A stretch of DNA of 64,000 nt from an uncultured Pelagibacteraceae bacterium (GCA_902524955.1 CABZEY010000001.1:62001-126000); one strand, 5' to 3'; positions 8,637 to 17,022 are shown, numbered from the stretch's first letter. The notes: generated by a model not told the origin, from the sequence alone. Program-made: numbers and translations.

Positions 8637-11108
8637 ATGCCACAACTAACTGCAACAAAAATTTTAGCCATCTTAGGTCCTACGAATACAGGAAAAACAT
8701 TTTTAGCAATTGAAAGAATGCTTGAACACGGAAGCGGTGTTATCGGATTTCCCCTCAGACTATTAGCAAGAGAAGTTTATGATAACGTTGTAAAAAAAAT
8801 TGGTATTAATCGTGTTGCTCTCGTCACAGGTGAAGAAAAAATAATTCCTCCAAAAGCAGACTTTTACCTATGTACCGTTGAGTCCATGCCTCAAGATATC
8901 AATTTTGAATTTGCAGCGATTGATGAAATACAAATGTGCGCTGATCCTGAAAGAGGTCATATTTTTACTGAAAGACTTCTATCGTATCGCGGAGATAAAT
9001 TAACAATGTTTCTAGGTTCTGATACAATTAAAACATTAATTTCTTATTTAGTTCCAGAAACAGAATTTATTTATAGAGATAGATTATCAAAGTTAACATA
9101 TTCTGGTTATAAAAAAATCTCCAGAATAAAACCCCGTAGTGCAATAATTGCTTTTTCAACTGATGATGTTTATGCTCTAGCAGAATTTGTAAGACGTCAA
9201 AAAGGTGGTGCAGCCGTTGTGATGGGATCTTTGAGTCCAAAAACAAGAAATTCTCAAGTCGAAATATATCAATCTGGCGATGTTGATTATTTAATAGCAA
9301 CTGATGCAATTGGTATGGGAATAAATATGGACATAGACAATGTATATTTTAGTGGGTTAAAAAAATATGACGGTAAACAAATTAGAAATTTGAGAGATAG
9401 TGAAATAGGACAAATAAGCGGACGTGCGGGACGTTATATGAACAATGGATCTTTTGGAACAACAGGTGATTGTGAAAAATTAACAGATGAACAAATTGAA
9501 AAAGTGGAGAATCATAAGTTTGACGACGTAGTTAATATTTACTGGAGAAATAGTGAATTAGATTTTACTTCTAGTAACGATCTTATTAATAGTTTAAACA
9601 AAAAACCTTTTGATAAGTCATTATCTAGAAATAAAGACCTTATTGATGAGAGTACTTTTAGATATCTAATCTCTGAAAATTCAAATTTTAATTTTAGGAA
9701 TAATTATCGAAATGTTAAGCTGCTGTGGGAGTGTTGTCAAATTCCAGATTTTACTAAAAGTTCGTATAACGAGCATACTGACATCATTTTTAAAGTTTTT
9801 TCTTTTCTATCTTCGAAAAAAGGTAAAATTAATAATAACTGGATGAAACAACAATTAAATAATTTAGATAATTATGAAGGAAATATAGACTCTTTAGCAA
9901 ATAGAATATCCTACGTGAGAACATGGTCATATGTGTCGAATAAAAGTAATTGGGTCGAAAATGCAGATTACTGGATTGCAAAAACAAAAGATATAGAGGA
10001 TAAATTATCAGAAAAATTACATGAAGAATTATCCAAAAGCTTTGTTGATAAAAGAATTAGCGTTTTATCTAAAGGTTTAAAACAAGATATACAATTAAAT
10101 ACGAAAATTCTCGATGACAATAATATATACATTAATGATCATTTGATTGGGAAAATTAATGGTTTAAAAATAGAATTAAATTACTCAAAATCAAATTTAG
10201 ATACTGATATAAAATCTTTAAAAAAAGCAGCAAGATCTGGGGCACAAAATGAATTAAAACAAAGGATTGATTATATAGTTAATAACTTAAACTCTTTAGA
10301 ATTAAGAGATGATTACAAAGTATATTGGGATAATAAAAAAATTGCTGAATTAAAACCAGGAAAAAACTACCTTAATCCTCAAATTAAACTTTTAATCGAC
10401 GACACTATTGATGAGAACCAATATATAAAGCTTAAAATCGCAATAGCAAATTGGATTGAAAGTCAGATAAAAAATAATTTAAATGACTTAATATCTATCG
10501 AAAAAGCAGTATTTAAGAATTCTTTTTCAAGAGGATTAGCCTACCAGCTTTTTGAACACAACGGAGTTTTAGTAAGAGAAAATGTTAACGAATTAGTACA
10601 AAACATCTCAAAGGAAGAACGTTTTAGTTTAAGAAAAAAAGGGATCAAGATTGGCAAATACCACATTTATCAACCCAGAATGATAAGGCCAAGTGCAATA
10701 AAATTTAAAAGTATTCTATGGAAATGCTTTAAGAATACTAGAGATTTAAATTATCCAAAATTTGGTCTTAACTTTGTAAGTAATTTCCCAAATAAAAATA
10801 TAGAGTTTTTAAGAATTTGTGGATTTGAGACCTTTGGAAAATTTATTATTAGAATAGATATTTTAGAAAGACTTTACCTGGAAATAATTTCAAGATCTAA
10901 AAACTATAAATTTAAGCTAGACTCAAAGATTCTAAATTTGCTAGGCTGTAGTAAAGAAGATTTTGTTAATTTTATTAAATATTTAAATTACAAAATTATA
11001 AATGATAAAGATGATATTATATTCAGATTTGTGCCAAAAAAAAACAAGGGAAATACCTTTAAAACAAAAAAAAATGTCTTTTCTATATTGCAGAACCTAA
11101 AAGTATAA
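8637..11108 (+). CDS. SUV3-like superfamily 2 RNA/DNA helicase
   Basis: ATP-dependent helicase of 823 residues in the Ski2-like/SUPV3L1 group, the family of the mitochondrial degradosome helicase. Motif I is LGPTNTGKTFLA at residues 13-24, motif Ia GFPLRLLAREVYD, motif II is the DEIQ box (AAIDEIQMCADPERG), motif V ATDAIGMGINMD and motif VI QISGRAGRY. The remaining 500 residues are Asn/Lys-rich with no recognised domain except the family C-terminal region. In alphaproteobacteria such proteins are common but poorly studied; RNA turnover or ribosome-related work is the likely role. The TerB-like gene starts four bases after it. Confidence 0.88.
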   Translation: MPQLTATKILAILGPTNTGKTFLAIERMLEHGSGVIGFPLRLLAREVYDNVVKKIGINRVALVTGEEKIIPPKADFYLCTVESMPQDINFEFAAIDEIQMCADPERGHIFTERLLSYRGDKLTMFLGSDTIKTLISYLVPETEFIYRDRLSKLTYSGYKKISRIKPRSAIIAFSTDDVYALAEFVRRQKGGAAVVMGSLSPKTRNSQVEIYQSGDVDYLIATDAIGMGINMDIDNVYFSGLKKYDGKQIRNLRDSEIGQISGRAGRYMNNGSFGTTGDCEKLTDEQIEKVENHKFDDVVNIYWRNSELDFTSSNDLINSLNKKPFDKSLSRNKDLIDESTFRYLISENSNFNFRNNYRNVKLLWECCQIPDFTKSSYNEHTDIIFKVFSFLSSKKGKINNNWMKQQLNNLDNYEGNIDSLANRISYVRTWSYVSNKSNWVENADYWIAKTKDIEDKLSEKLHEELSKSFVDKRISVLSKGLKQDIQLNTKILDDNNIYINDHLIGKINGLKIELNYSKSNLDTDIKSLKKAARSGAQNELKQRIDYIVNNLNSLELRDDYKVYWDNKKIAELKPGKNYLNPQIKLLIDDTIDENQYIKLKIAIANWIESQIKNNLNDLISIEKAVFKNSFSRGLAYQLFEHNGVLVRENVNELVQNISKEERFSLRKKGIKIGKYHIYQPRMIRPSAIKFKSILWKCFKNTRDLNYPKFGLNFVSNFPNKNIEFLRICGFETFGKFIIRIDILERLYLEIISRSKNYKFKLDSKILNLLGCSKEDFVNFIKYLNYKIINDKDDIIFRFVPKKNKGNTFKTKKNVFSILQNLKV

Positions 11109-11112
11109 ATTT

Positions 11113-11538
11113 ATGTTTTTTAAAACACAAAAAGATGAGAAAGATAAGTTTAAAAGCATCGATATAGCAATATGCGGTCTTCTTATACATACTGCAAAAA
11201 CAGATGAAAAATTTGATAAAGAAGAAAAAAAATTAATAGAAGAATATTTGCTTAAATTGGGAAAAAAAAAAGAATATATAAATCAGTTATTTCAGTATTG
11301 TGAGATTAAAGAAAAAAATAGTGTTGAAATTTTGGAAATGACGAAAGAAATAAAAAAACTTGATTATGAAGATAGGTTAGAAATTGTTGAAATGATGTTG
11401 AAAATAATATACTCAGACCAACATCTTTGTAATTATGAAGATCGTTTGATAAGAAAAGTCTCCGGATTAATTTATATTGAGAGTAAAGATTTAGGTGAAA
11501 TAAGATTAAAGGTAAAAAATGACTTACATAGTAAATGA
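11113..11538 (+). CDS. TerB-like (DjlA N-terminal type) all-helical protein
   Basis: A 141-residue, very charged helical protein. The pattern [23 protein letters not shown] with a second [15 protein letters not shown] and [22 protein letters not shown] resembles the TerB domain, in which acidic helices bind metal. The stand-alone form is found in many proteobacteria without other tellurite-resistance genes; function is unclear. It overlaps fdxA by 20 bases and follows the helicase by four, so helicase, terB-like and fdxA form one unit. Confidence 0.72.
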   Translation: MFFKTQKDEKDKFKSIDIAICGLLIHTAKTDEKFDKEEKKLIEEYLLKLGKKKEYINQLFQYCEIKEKNSVEILEMTKEIKKLDYEDRLEIVEMMLKIIYSDQHLCNYEDRLIRKVSGLIYIESKDLGEIRLKVKNDLHSK

Positions 11539-11842
11539 AAAATGCATTAAATGTAAATTAACAGATTGTGTTGAAGTTTGTCCTGTTGATTGTTTTTATG
11601 AAGGTGAAAATATGTTGGTCATAAATCCAGATGAATGTATTGATTGCGGAGTTTGTGAGCCTGAATGTCCAATCGATGCTATTGAACCTGATACAAATCC
11701 AAATACTGAGGAAATGCTATTAGTAAACAAAGAATATTCTCTGAAATGGCCAAATATCTCTAAAAAGAAAGAACCAATGACTGACTGGGAAAAATATAAA
11801 GATGAAAAAGACAAATTTAATAAGTATTTTGAAAAAAAGTAA
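11519..11842 (+). CDS. fdxA: Seven-iron (3Fe-4S/4Fe-4S) ferredoxin
   Basis: Cytosolic electron-transfer protein of 107 residues, the normal FdxA length. The N-terminus binds two clusters: [18 protein letters not shown] gives the cysteines of the 3Fe-4S/4Fe-4S pair and [16 protein letters not shown] the second set. The C-terminal tail (YSLKWPNIS and following charged residues) matches the family extension. Its electron partner is unknown. It is translationally coupled to the TerB-like gene and is followed, 59 bases later, by carD; a very similar fdxA-carD adjacency is common in alphaproteobacteria. Confidence 0.94.
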   Translation: MTYIVNEKCIKCKLTDCVEVCPVDCFYEGENMLVINPDECIDCGVCEPECPIDAIEPDTNPNTEEMLLVNKEYSLKWPNISKKKEPMTDWEKYKDEKDKFNKYFEKK

Positions 11843-11901
11843 TTTCATTAATGCTAATTAAGATTGAAAAATGTATATTAATAATATAACTCACAACATT
11901 T

Positions 11902-12642
11902 ATGCCTAAAAAGACAAAAACCAAGTTAAAAAAAAATTTTAAAAAAAAAAAAGCTGTTAAAAAACTCGTAAAAAAAGTATCTAAAAATAAAAGTGTAAAA
12001 AAAAGTTCTAAAGGCAAAAAAACTAATTCAAAAAAAGATGCTTTAGAAAAAAAAACTACTCAATCTTTAAATCTTAAACCAACTCAACAAAATGATATTA
12101 TTGAAATTAAAAAAATTAAAAAACAAGAAAATGAAAAAAGAATATACAAGGTAAAAGATTATGTAATTTATCCAAAACACGGAATTGGTCAAATAATTTC
12201 AATCGATAAGCTCAATATTGCTAATATAGATGTCAGTGTATATAAAATTGAAATAACTAAGGATCGTCTTAATCTAACAATTCCCACAAACCAACAACAA
12301 CATTTAAGACCTTTATCTAGTTCAAACCAAGTGAACAAAGCTCTAGCAATATTAAAGGGCAAGGCTAAAATTAAAAGAACAATGTGGAGTAGGCGAGCAG
12401 CTGAATATGAGCAAAAAATTAATTCTGGAGATATATACCAGATCGCTGAAGTTGTAAGAGATCTTAATAAAAATACTGATATGCCAATCGATCAGTCTTA
12501 CAGTGAACGTCAGCTATTTGAAAAAGCATACGACAGGTTACTTGGAGAGGTATCTATTGTTTTAAAAATATCAGATGATGAAGGAAAGGCCAAATTGAAT
12601 AAGTCCTTAGGGAAAAAAATTGAAGAGGTTGTCAACAATTAA
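11902..12642 (+). CDS. carD: CarD-family transcription factor with Lys-rich N-terminal extension
   Basis: RNA-polymerase-binding global regulator that stabilises open complexes, notably at rRNA promoters. The CarD_TRCF/RNAP-interacting domain starts at about residue 82 with KVKDYVIYPKHGIGQI and continues with VYKIEITKDRLNLTIP; the C-terminal helical DNA-binding domain has MWSRRAAEYEQKI and SYSERQLFEKAYDRLLGE. The first roughly 70 residues are an unusual low-complexity stretch made largely of lysine with Ser, Thr and Val; typical family members lack this, giving 246 residues against about 170. It ends at a strong intrinsic terminator shared with the convergent micro-gene. Confidence 0.9.
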   Translation: MPKKTKTKLKKNFKKKKAVKKLVKKVSKNKSVKKSSKGKKTNSKKDALEKKTTQSLNLKPTQQNDIIEIKKIKKQENEKRIYKVKDYVIYPKHGIGQIISIDKLNIANIDVSVYKIEITKDRLNLTIPTNQQQHLRPLSSSNQVNKALAILKGKAKIKRTMWSRRAAEYEQKINSGDIYQIAEVVRDLNKNTDMPIDQSYSERQLFEKAYDRLLGEVSIVLKISDDEGKAKLNKSLGKKIEEVVNN

Positions 12643-12644
12643 AT

Positions 12645-12690
12645 CTAAAAAAAAACGCCCTTCTAAATTAGAAGAGCGTTTTTTTCTAAA
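12645..12690. terminator. Bidirectional intrinsic terminator
   Basis: AACGC-C-CTTCT pairs with AGAAG-A-GCGTT (one mismatch) around a 5-nt loop, flanked by an A-run of nine on the left and a T-run of seven on the right. It would end transcription of carD on the plus strand and of the 31-codon gene on the minus strand. Confidence 0.88.
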
Positions 12691-12710
12691 AAATAAAAAT
12701 TAACTAAAAT

Positions 12711-12806
12711 CTATCTTCTTTTCTTTCTTCTTTTAGCTTTCTTTTTACCTTTTTTAGCTTTCTTAGCTTTTTTAGCTTTCTTAGCTTTTTTTCTACGTTT
12801 AGCCAT
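12711..12806 (-). CDS. 31-residue Lys/Arg/Ala micro-protein, unrecognised
   Basis: Not in the ORF track. The frame from ATG (12806) to TAG (12711) encodes 31 residues: 17 Lys, 6 Arg, 6 Ala, one Gly and the initial Met. It is built from AKK repeats (KKAKKAKKAKK) flanked by Arg-Lys clusters. A strong Shine-Dalgarno site (GGGAGG, seven bases before the ATG) is unusual here, where most genes lack one. A perfect -35 box lies upstream and a terminator just downstream, so it looks like a real, independently expressed gene. The composition suggests nucleic-acid binding, like histone H1-type or AlgP-type tails or a ribosome-associated peptide. No family can be assigned. Confidence 0.7.
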   Translation of the reverse strand: MAKRRKKAKKAKKAKKAKKGKKKAKRRKKRR

Positions 12807-12813
12807 CTCCGTT

Positions 12814-12820
12814 CCTCCCT
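12814..12820 (-). promoter_or_regulatory. Strong Shine-Dalgarno site of the micro-gene
   Basis: AGGGAGG on the minus strand, seven bases before the ATG at 12806. It decides the start and supports translation of the 31-codon frame. Confidence 0.8.
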
Positions 12821-12834
12821 TTAAAGTTTGGAGC

Positions 12835-12856
12835 ATCACATAAATTATTATGTGAT
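12835..12856 (-). other. Hairpin in the leader of the micro-gene
   Basis: ATCACATAA and TTATGTGAT form a perfect 9-bp inverted repeat with a 4-base loop. It lies in the predicted 5' leader of the 31-codon gene, about 15 bases above its ribosome-binding site; it could be an RNA hairpin or a protein-binding site on DNA. Confidence 0.7.
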
Positions 12857-12894
12857 TCGTTATTAATAAACTTAAAAACTAATTCGTTATTAAT
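12855..12894. repeat. Pair of 13-bp direct repeats upstream of the micro-gene
   Basis: ATTCGTTATTAAT occurs exactly at 12855-12867 and 12882-12894, start-to-start distance 27 bp. The upstream copy (relative to the minus-strand gene) abuts the -35 box and occupies the promoter spacer; the other falls near or after the expected transcription start. The arrangement looks like a tandem operator. Confidence 0.7.
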
Positions 12895-12899
12895 GTCAA
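12894..12899 (-). promoter_or_regulatory. Consensus -35 box (TTGACA) of the micro-gene
   Basis: Perfect TTGACA on the minus strand about 90 bp before the ATG at 12806. The matching -10 is not obvious (TTTAAG at 17 bp or TAAGTT at 19 bp). The rest of the 12.90-13.00 kb region is AT-rich with no feature I can support. Confidence 0.5.
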
Positions 12900-13003
12900 A
12901 CGTTTAAAATTTAAAATTAATTACAAAAATTTTTTTTCAATTGAAAGTTTAAATATAAAAAAATAAAAAAGTTAAAAAAAGTTAATGTTTTCAATGTTTT
13001 TAA

Positions 13004-14692
13004 TTAATTTTTGTAAAAATTTTCTAAAATATTTTTATATTTTAATTTAATTTTGTGTCTTCTTATTTTCATTGTTGGTGTTAATAATTCATTATTAATA
13101 GTAAATTCTTCACTTATTACATAAAATTTTTTTATTTTTTCTATTTGCATAAGTTCTTTGTTTGTTTCTTCTATTATATCTTTAATTTTTTTATCATCTC
13201 TTACAAAATTTTTATTTAAAACAAGCAAACAAACTAAAAATTTTTTATTATCACCATCTACATATGCTTGATCGATTTCATTATGTAAACAAAGTAAATT
13301 TTCAATCTTGGAAGGAGAAATATTATCTCCACCAACACTAACAATAATATCTTTTTTTCTATCTGTGATTTTCAAATATCCATCAGGGTCTATTTCTCCG
13401 ATATCACCAGTATGCAACCAATCATTTTTAATTACTTCTTTCGTGGCTTCACTATTATTCCAATAACCTAACATCACATTTTCCCCTTTTACTAATATCT
13501 CGCCATCATCAGCTAATTTTACCAAATTGTTTGAAAATATAATCCCAACTGTGTCAATTTTAATTTTATTGACTGGATTGCAAGAAACGACTGGAGATGT
13601 TTCAGTTAAACCATAACCTTGTAAAGTTTTAAGTCCTAAAGAATTAAGAAAAATACCTACATTTTTATCTAACGGTCCACCACCCGAAACAAATGCTTTT
13701 AAATTTCCTCCAAAATTATTAATAATTTTTTTTCTGACTAAATTATTTAAAATACTATTTAATATTTTTTCTATAATTGTAAGTTTATTCCCAGTAAATT
13801 CCTTTTTACCTAATTCTATTGTTTTAAAAAAAAGCTTTCTTTTAAAACTTGAAGCTTTATTTGCTGTACTTAACATCTTATTATAAAGATTATTATAAAA
13901 TCTAGGTACAGCTGTAAGAATATGAGGCTTTGCAATTTTGATATTTTCTAAAAGTTTTTCTATAATCGGTGAATAATAAACTTTGGCGCCTAGAGATATT
14001 TGCACAAATTGAACAGTATGTTCATATGAGTGTGATAAAGGTAACCATGTTAAAAATCTTGGAGATTGGACATTTAATTTTTCGACTAAATTTTTTGCAT
14101 CTTCACAATTTGCCAGAATACCACCGTGGCTTAAAACTACACCTTTTGGTGTACCCTGAGTTCCAGAAGTATAGATTATACATGCGGGATCTTTTCTATT
14201 ACATTTACAATTTATAATATCGCTGCCATTATTAATATTTTGAAAATTTTCTGTATTAGTTATCGCCTCAAAACCTATAACAAACTCAAAGCTAAAATTA
14301 ATTTTATTTGCCGCATCTAATATTGTTTTGTGTAATTTCCTATTTGAAACGATCAATCCTTTAGGTTGACAATCATTTAATACAAATTCAAAATCTTTCT
14401 GAGTATAAGTTGTGTAATTAGGTACAGTGATAGCTCCTGTTCCTAAAATTGCTAAATCACTTATCATCCACTCAGGTCTACCCTCTGATACAAGCATAAC
14501 TCTATCTCCTTTAACAACACCTTTATTTTTTAAAAAAATAGATATTGAAATAACCTTCTCTGTCACGTCTTGCCAACTAAGTGATTTCAAAGATTTGTCA
14601 TCATTTATTGAGTGTAAGAAATTATTTTTTTGAAATTTGTCACTTTGCGTTTGAAAAAGCTCATATAAATTTTTGTAATTTTTAAAGTTCAT
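13004..14692 (-). CDS. Long-chain fatty acid-CoA ligase (AMP-forming)
   Basis: Activates fatty acids to acyl-CoA by way of an acyl-adenylate. At 562 residues it is a full-length ANL-superfamily enzyme. The AMP-binding loop IIYTSGTQGTPKGVVLSHGG is at about residue 170; GYGLTETSPVV and the hinge-region DWLHTGDIGEIDPDGYLKITD (split: HTGDIG, DRKKDI) follow; the C-terminal region has GGDNISPSKIE. It resembles the eukaryotic-like FadD15/long-chain group more than E. coli FadD. The start lies four bases downstream of the tRNA-Leu 3' end, so it may share that promoter. Confidence 0.88.
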   Translation of the reverse strand: MNFKNYKNLYELFQTQSDKFQKNNFLHSINDDKSLKSLSWQDVTEKVISISIFLKNKGVVKGDRVMLVSEGRPEWMISDLAILGTGAITVPNYTTYTQKDFEFVLNDCQPKGLIVSNRKLHKTILDAANKINFSFEFVIGFEAITNTENFQNINNGSDIINCKCNRKDPACIIYTSGTQGTPKGVVLSHGGILANCEDAKNLVEKLNVQSPRFLTWLPLSHSYEHTVQFVQISLGAKVYYSPIIEKLLENIKIAKPHILTAVPRFYNNLYNKMLSTANKASSFKRKLFFKTIELGKKEFTGNKLTIIEKILNSILNNLVRKKIINNFGGNLKAFVSGGGPLDKNVGIFLNSLGLKTLQGYGLTETSPVVSCNPVNKIKIDTVGIIFSNNLVKLADDGEILVKGENVMLGYWNNSEATKEVIKNDWLHTGDIGEIDPDGYLKITDRKKDIIVSVGGDNISPSKIENLLCLHNEIDQAYVDGDNKKFLVCLLVLNKNFVRDDKKIKDIIEETNKELMQIEKIKKFYVISEEFTINNELLTPTMKIRRHKIKLKYKNILENFYKN

Positions 14693-14696
14693 TTTG

Positions 14697-14779
14697 TGGT
14701 GGGCGAAAAGGGAGTCGAACCCTTAAGGTTTCCCGGCGGATTTTGAGTCCGCTGCGTCTACCAATTCCGCCATTCGCCC
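14697..14779 (-). tRNA. tRNA-Leu (anticodon CAA)
   Basis: The minus strand reads GGGCGAATGGCGGAATTGG then TAGACGC, the typical class II leucine tRNA 5' half. The anticodon arm is GCGGA-CTCAAAA-TCCGC, so the anticodon is CAA (reads UUG). A short variable arm is followed by GGGTTCGACTCCC (T arm), the acceptor strand TTCGCCC, discriminator A and an encoded CCA. Total 83 nt. Confidence 0.95.
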
Positions 14780-14841
14780 CCTTTCTTGATAACTATTTTA
14801 TAGTTTTTTTTAATGTATATCTATTATATTTCTTAATAAAT

Positions 14842-15459
14842 ATGTTTAAAGATTTGTTTAAAAAAACAGTTGCTTTAGCTGCTCATAAAAGTGCTAAGTT
14901 TTTTTTATCGTTTATCTGCATAATTGAAAGTATTTTTTTCCCTATCCCACCAGATGTAATGATTATTCCTATGACGTTAGCTCAAAAAAAACGTTGGATA
15001 CAAATTGCAACAATTGCAACGCTTTCCTCAGCCATCGGTGGTATCATTGGCTATGCTATTGGATTCTTTTTTTATAAGGAAGTGGGTATTCATATTTTTG
15101 AATTTTATGGATTTGAAGGTTTTAAAAGTTTTAAAGAGCAAATTCAAATTGGAAAAGGTTTTTGGGCATGGATAATTTTACTAGCTATCGCTGGCTTTAC
15201 GCCTGTTCCGTTTAAACTTTTAACTATTTCTAGTGGTTTAATTCATTTTAATTTCCTTGTGTTTATTTTAGTAGCTTTATTAACACGTGGATCAAGATTT
15301 TTTATATTAGCTGGATTACTAAGTCTTTTTGGACACAAAATTTTACCTTATATTAAAAAATTTTCAGGAAAAATAATGATTATCATAACAAGTTTATTAG
15401 TATTAGGTTTTTACATTGCTTATTTAATATATAATAATTATGAAGTATTTATCAATTAA
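14842..15459 (+). CDS. DedA/VTT-family inner-membrane protein (YqaA-like)
   Basis: The ORF track start (14743) lies inside the tRNA gene on the other strand; the ATG at 14842 gives a 205-residue protein and is preferred. It has about five hydrophobic segments and a VTT/SNARE-associated core: FFPIPPDVMIIPMTLAQKK early, SAIGGIIGYAIGFFFYKE in the middle and AGFTPVPFKLLTISSGL near residue 120, typical of the YqaA subgroup. Family members act in lipid carrier (undecaprenyl phosphate or phospholipid) translocation; the specific role here is unknown. It abuts the DsbB-like gene. Confidence 0.86.
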   Translation: MFKDLFKKTVALAAHKSAKFFLSFICIIESIFFPIPPDVMIIPMTLAQKKRWIQIATIATLSSAIGGIIGYAIGFFFYKEVGIHIFEFYGFEGFKSFKEQIQIGKGFWAWIILLAIAGFTPVPFKLLTISSGLIHFNFLVFILVALLTRGSRFFILAGLLSLFGHKILPYIKKFSGKIMIIITSLLVLGFYIAYLIYNNYEVFIN

Positions 15460-15938
15460 TGCTAAATACCAAAAATATTTTTAAATTTTTATTACTTGTA
15501 CAAATTTTAATATTATTTTCTGTTTATTATATTGAGTATGTAATGAATGTTTATGCATGTAAACTATGTAAATATCAGAGACTTCCTTTTTTTTTTAATA
15601 TAGCATTACTTTTTTTATTAATTTTAAATAAAAATCGTTTTTTTTATTTTTTATATGTTTTAGTTATTTCTGTAGTCATTAATATTGGTATTGCTTTTTA
15701 TCATGTAGGCATTGAGCGCGAATTTTTTACAGAAAATCAAATCTGTATAAGCAAAAAAAACCCAAAAAATGAAAAAGATTTATTGAATCAACTCATTAAT
15801 AATCAGAAAAACGGCTGTAAAGAAGTAAAATTTAAACTATTCAAATTGTCACTATCCGAATTAAACTTAATTACGAATGTTGTATTTTTATTAATTTGTG
15901 GTCATATTATCAGGCATGAAAAAAAACAAAAAAATTGA
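15459..15938 (+). CDS. DsbB-like disulfide bond formation protein
   Basis: Four-helix inner-membrane protein of 159 residues that would re-oxidise a DsbA-type thiol oxidase and pass electrons to quinone. The first periplasmic loop has the redox pair CKLC (Cys34 and Cys37) followed by KYQRLPFF, matching the C-x-x-C-x-x-Q-R pattern of DsbB. The second loop carries two more cysteines (NQICIS and KNGCKEV). It starts at the last base of the dedA-like gene and overlaps coq7, so these three are probably one operon. Confidence 0.87.
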   Translation: MLNTKNIFKFLLLVQILILFSVYYIEYVMNVYACKLCKYQRLPFFFNIALLFLLILNKNRFFYFLYVLVISVVINIGIAFYHVGIEREFFTENQICISKKNPKNEKDLLNQLINNQKNGCKEVKFKLFKLSLSELNLITNVVFLLICGHIIRHEKKQKN

Positions 15939-16452
15939 TGAAGTGATAAGAGTAGATCATGCCGGTGAGCGTGGAGCCGTCAACATCTATGATGGTCAAT
16001 TGCTTGCATTACAGTTACTAAAATCTGATCCAGACATGGAAAGTAAAATTTCCGAGATGAAAGAGCACGAAAAGGAGCACTTGAAATATTTTGAACAACA
16101 ATTAGCAGATAGAAAAGTACGACCGACACTCCTGTTACCACTTTGGGACGTGCTTGGTAAAAGTTTAGGATTTGTAACAGGGATTATGGGGAAAAAAGCA
16201 ACCATGCTATGTACAGCTTCTGTTGAGGAGGTCATAGACAAACACTATCAATCTCAGATTGATTATTTGGAAGCCGAAGAAAAAGATGAAAAAGAATTAT
16301 TAAAAAAAATAAAAAAATTTAGACAAGATGAATTAGAACATAGAGACTTAGCTTATGAAGAAGGAGCAACAAAAGATGGTCCTTTCTTTTTTTTAGATAC
16401 AATAATAAAGACAGGTTCAAAAATTGCGATTGAAGTTGCAAAAAGAATCTAA
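15916..16452 (+). CDS. coq7: 3-demethoxyubiquinol 3-hydroxylase (Coq7 type)
   Basis: Di-iron monooxygenase of ubiquinone synthesis. The ATG at 15916 (178 residues) is preferred to the upstream start in the ORF track since the conserved start IDEVIRVDHAGERGAVNIY follows directly. Iron ligands are visible in the ferritin-like repeats: the Glu of HAGERGA, EHEKEHLKYF with E-x-x-H, SVEEVIDKHY, and DELEHRDLA with E-x-x-H. Co-location with a DsbB-like protein, which needs quinone, fits but is not proof of a link. Confidence 0.95.
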   Translation: MKKNKKIDEVIRVDHAGERGAVNIYDGQLLALQLLKSDPDMESKISEMKEHEKEHLKYFEQQLADRKVRPTLLLPLWDVLGKSLGFVTGIMGKKATMLCTASVEEVIDKHYQSQIDYLEAEEKDEKELLKKIKKFRQDELEHRDLAYEEGATKDGPFFFLDTIIKTGSKIAIEVAKRI

Positions 16453-17022
16453 TTAAGGCTCTAGTTTTACATCCCAGTACAAATAATCTAACCAACTTTG
16501 ATGCAAAAAATTCGGTGGGAAATTTCTTCCATTTCTATGCAGTTGTTCCTCAGTTGGTTTGTAAGGTTTTACTTTTGGTATCATGCCACAGTCTCTAGGC
16601 ATCTTACCACCTTTTTTAACGTTGCATGGTGAACATGCGGTTGCTACATTTTCCCATGTAGTTTGTCCACCCAATGACTTTGGGAGTACATGATCAAAGG
16701 TTAAATTTTTTTTATCTCCACAATATAAACATGTAAACTTATCTCTTAAAAAAACATTAAATCTTGTGAAATTTGGAAATTCAGATGGTTTGACAAATTG
16801 TTTAAGCGAAATGACACTGGGAAGCTTCATTGAAAATGAGGGGCTTCTAATTTCTCTGTCATACTCTGATACGATGTTAACTCTATCAAGAAAAACATCT
16901 CTTACAGCATCTTGCCAACTCCAAAGTGACAATGGATAATAACTCAAGGGTCTGTAGTCAGCGTTAAGCACAAGTGCTGGACATTTTTCAAGTGGCAAAT
17001 GCTGAGATGAAGATGCTATCAT
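16453..17022 (-). CDS. HNH endonuclease domain protein
   Basis: A 189-residue protein common in alphaproteobacteria as a stand-alone gene. The N-terminal half has the conserved ALVLNADYRPLSYYPLSLWS segment; the C-terminal half holds an HNH_5-type fold: CLYCG, the catalytic FDHVLPKSLGG, NVATACSPCNVKKGG. The zinc is held by the two C-x-x-C pairs and the catalytic histidine is in FDH. The biological role of this family is unsettled, though conservation suggests housekeeping rather than mobile-element use. It is convergent with coq7, directly abutting. Confidence 0.88.
   Translation of the reverse strand: MIASSSQHLPLEKCPALVLNADYRPLSYYPLSLWSWQDAVRDVFLDRVNIVSEYDREIRSPSFSMKLPSVISLKQFVKPSEFPNFTRFNVFLRDKFTCLYCGDKKNLTFDHVLPKSLGGQTTWENVATACSPCNVKKGGKMPRDCGMIPKVKPYKPTEEQLHRNGRNFPPNFLHQSWLDYLYWDVKLEP

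Noticed and set aside
14743-14841. Longer DedA start
   Set aside because: The extension is a translation of the antisense of tRNA-Leu.
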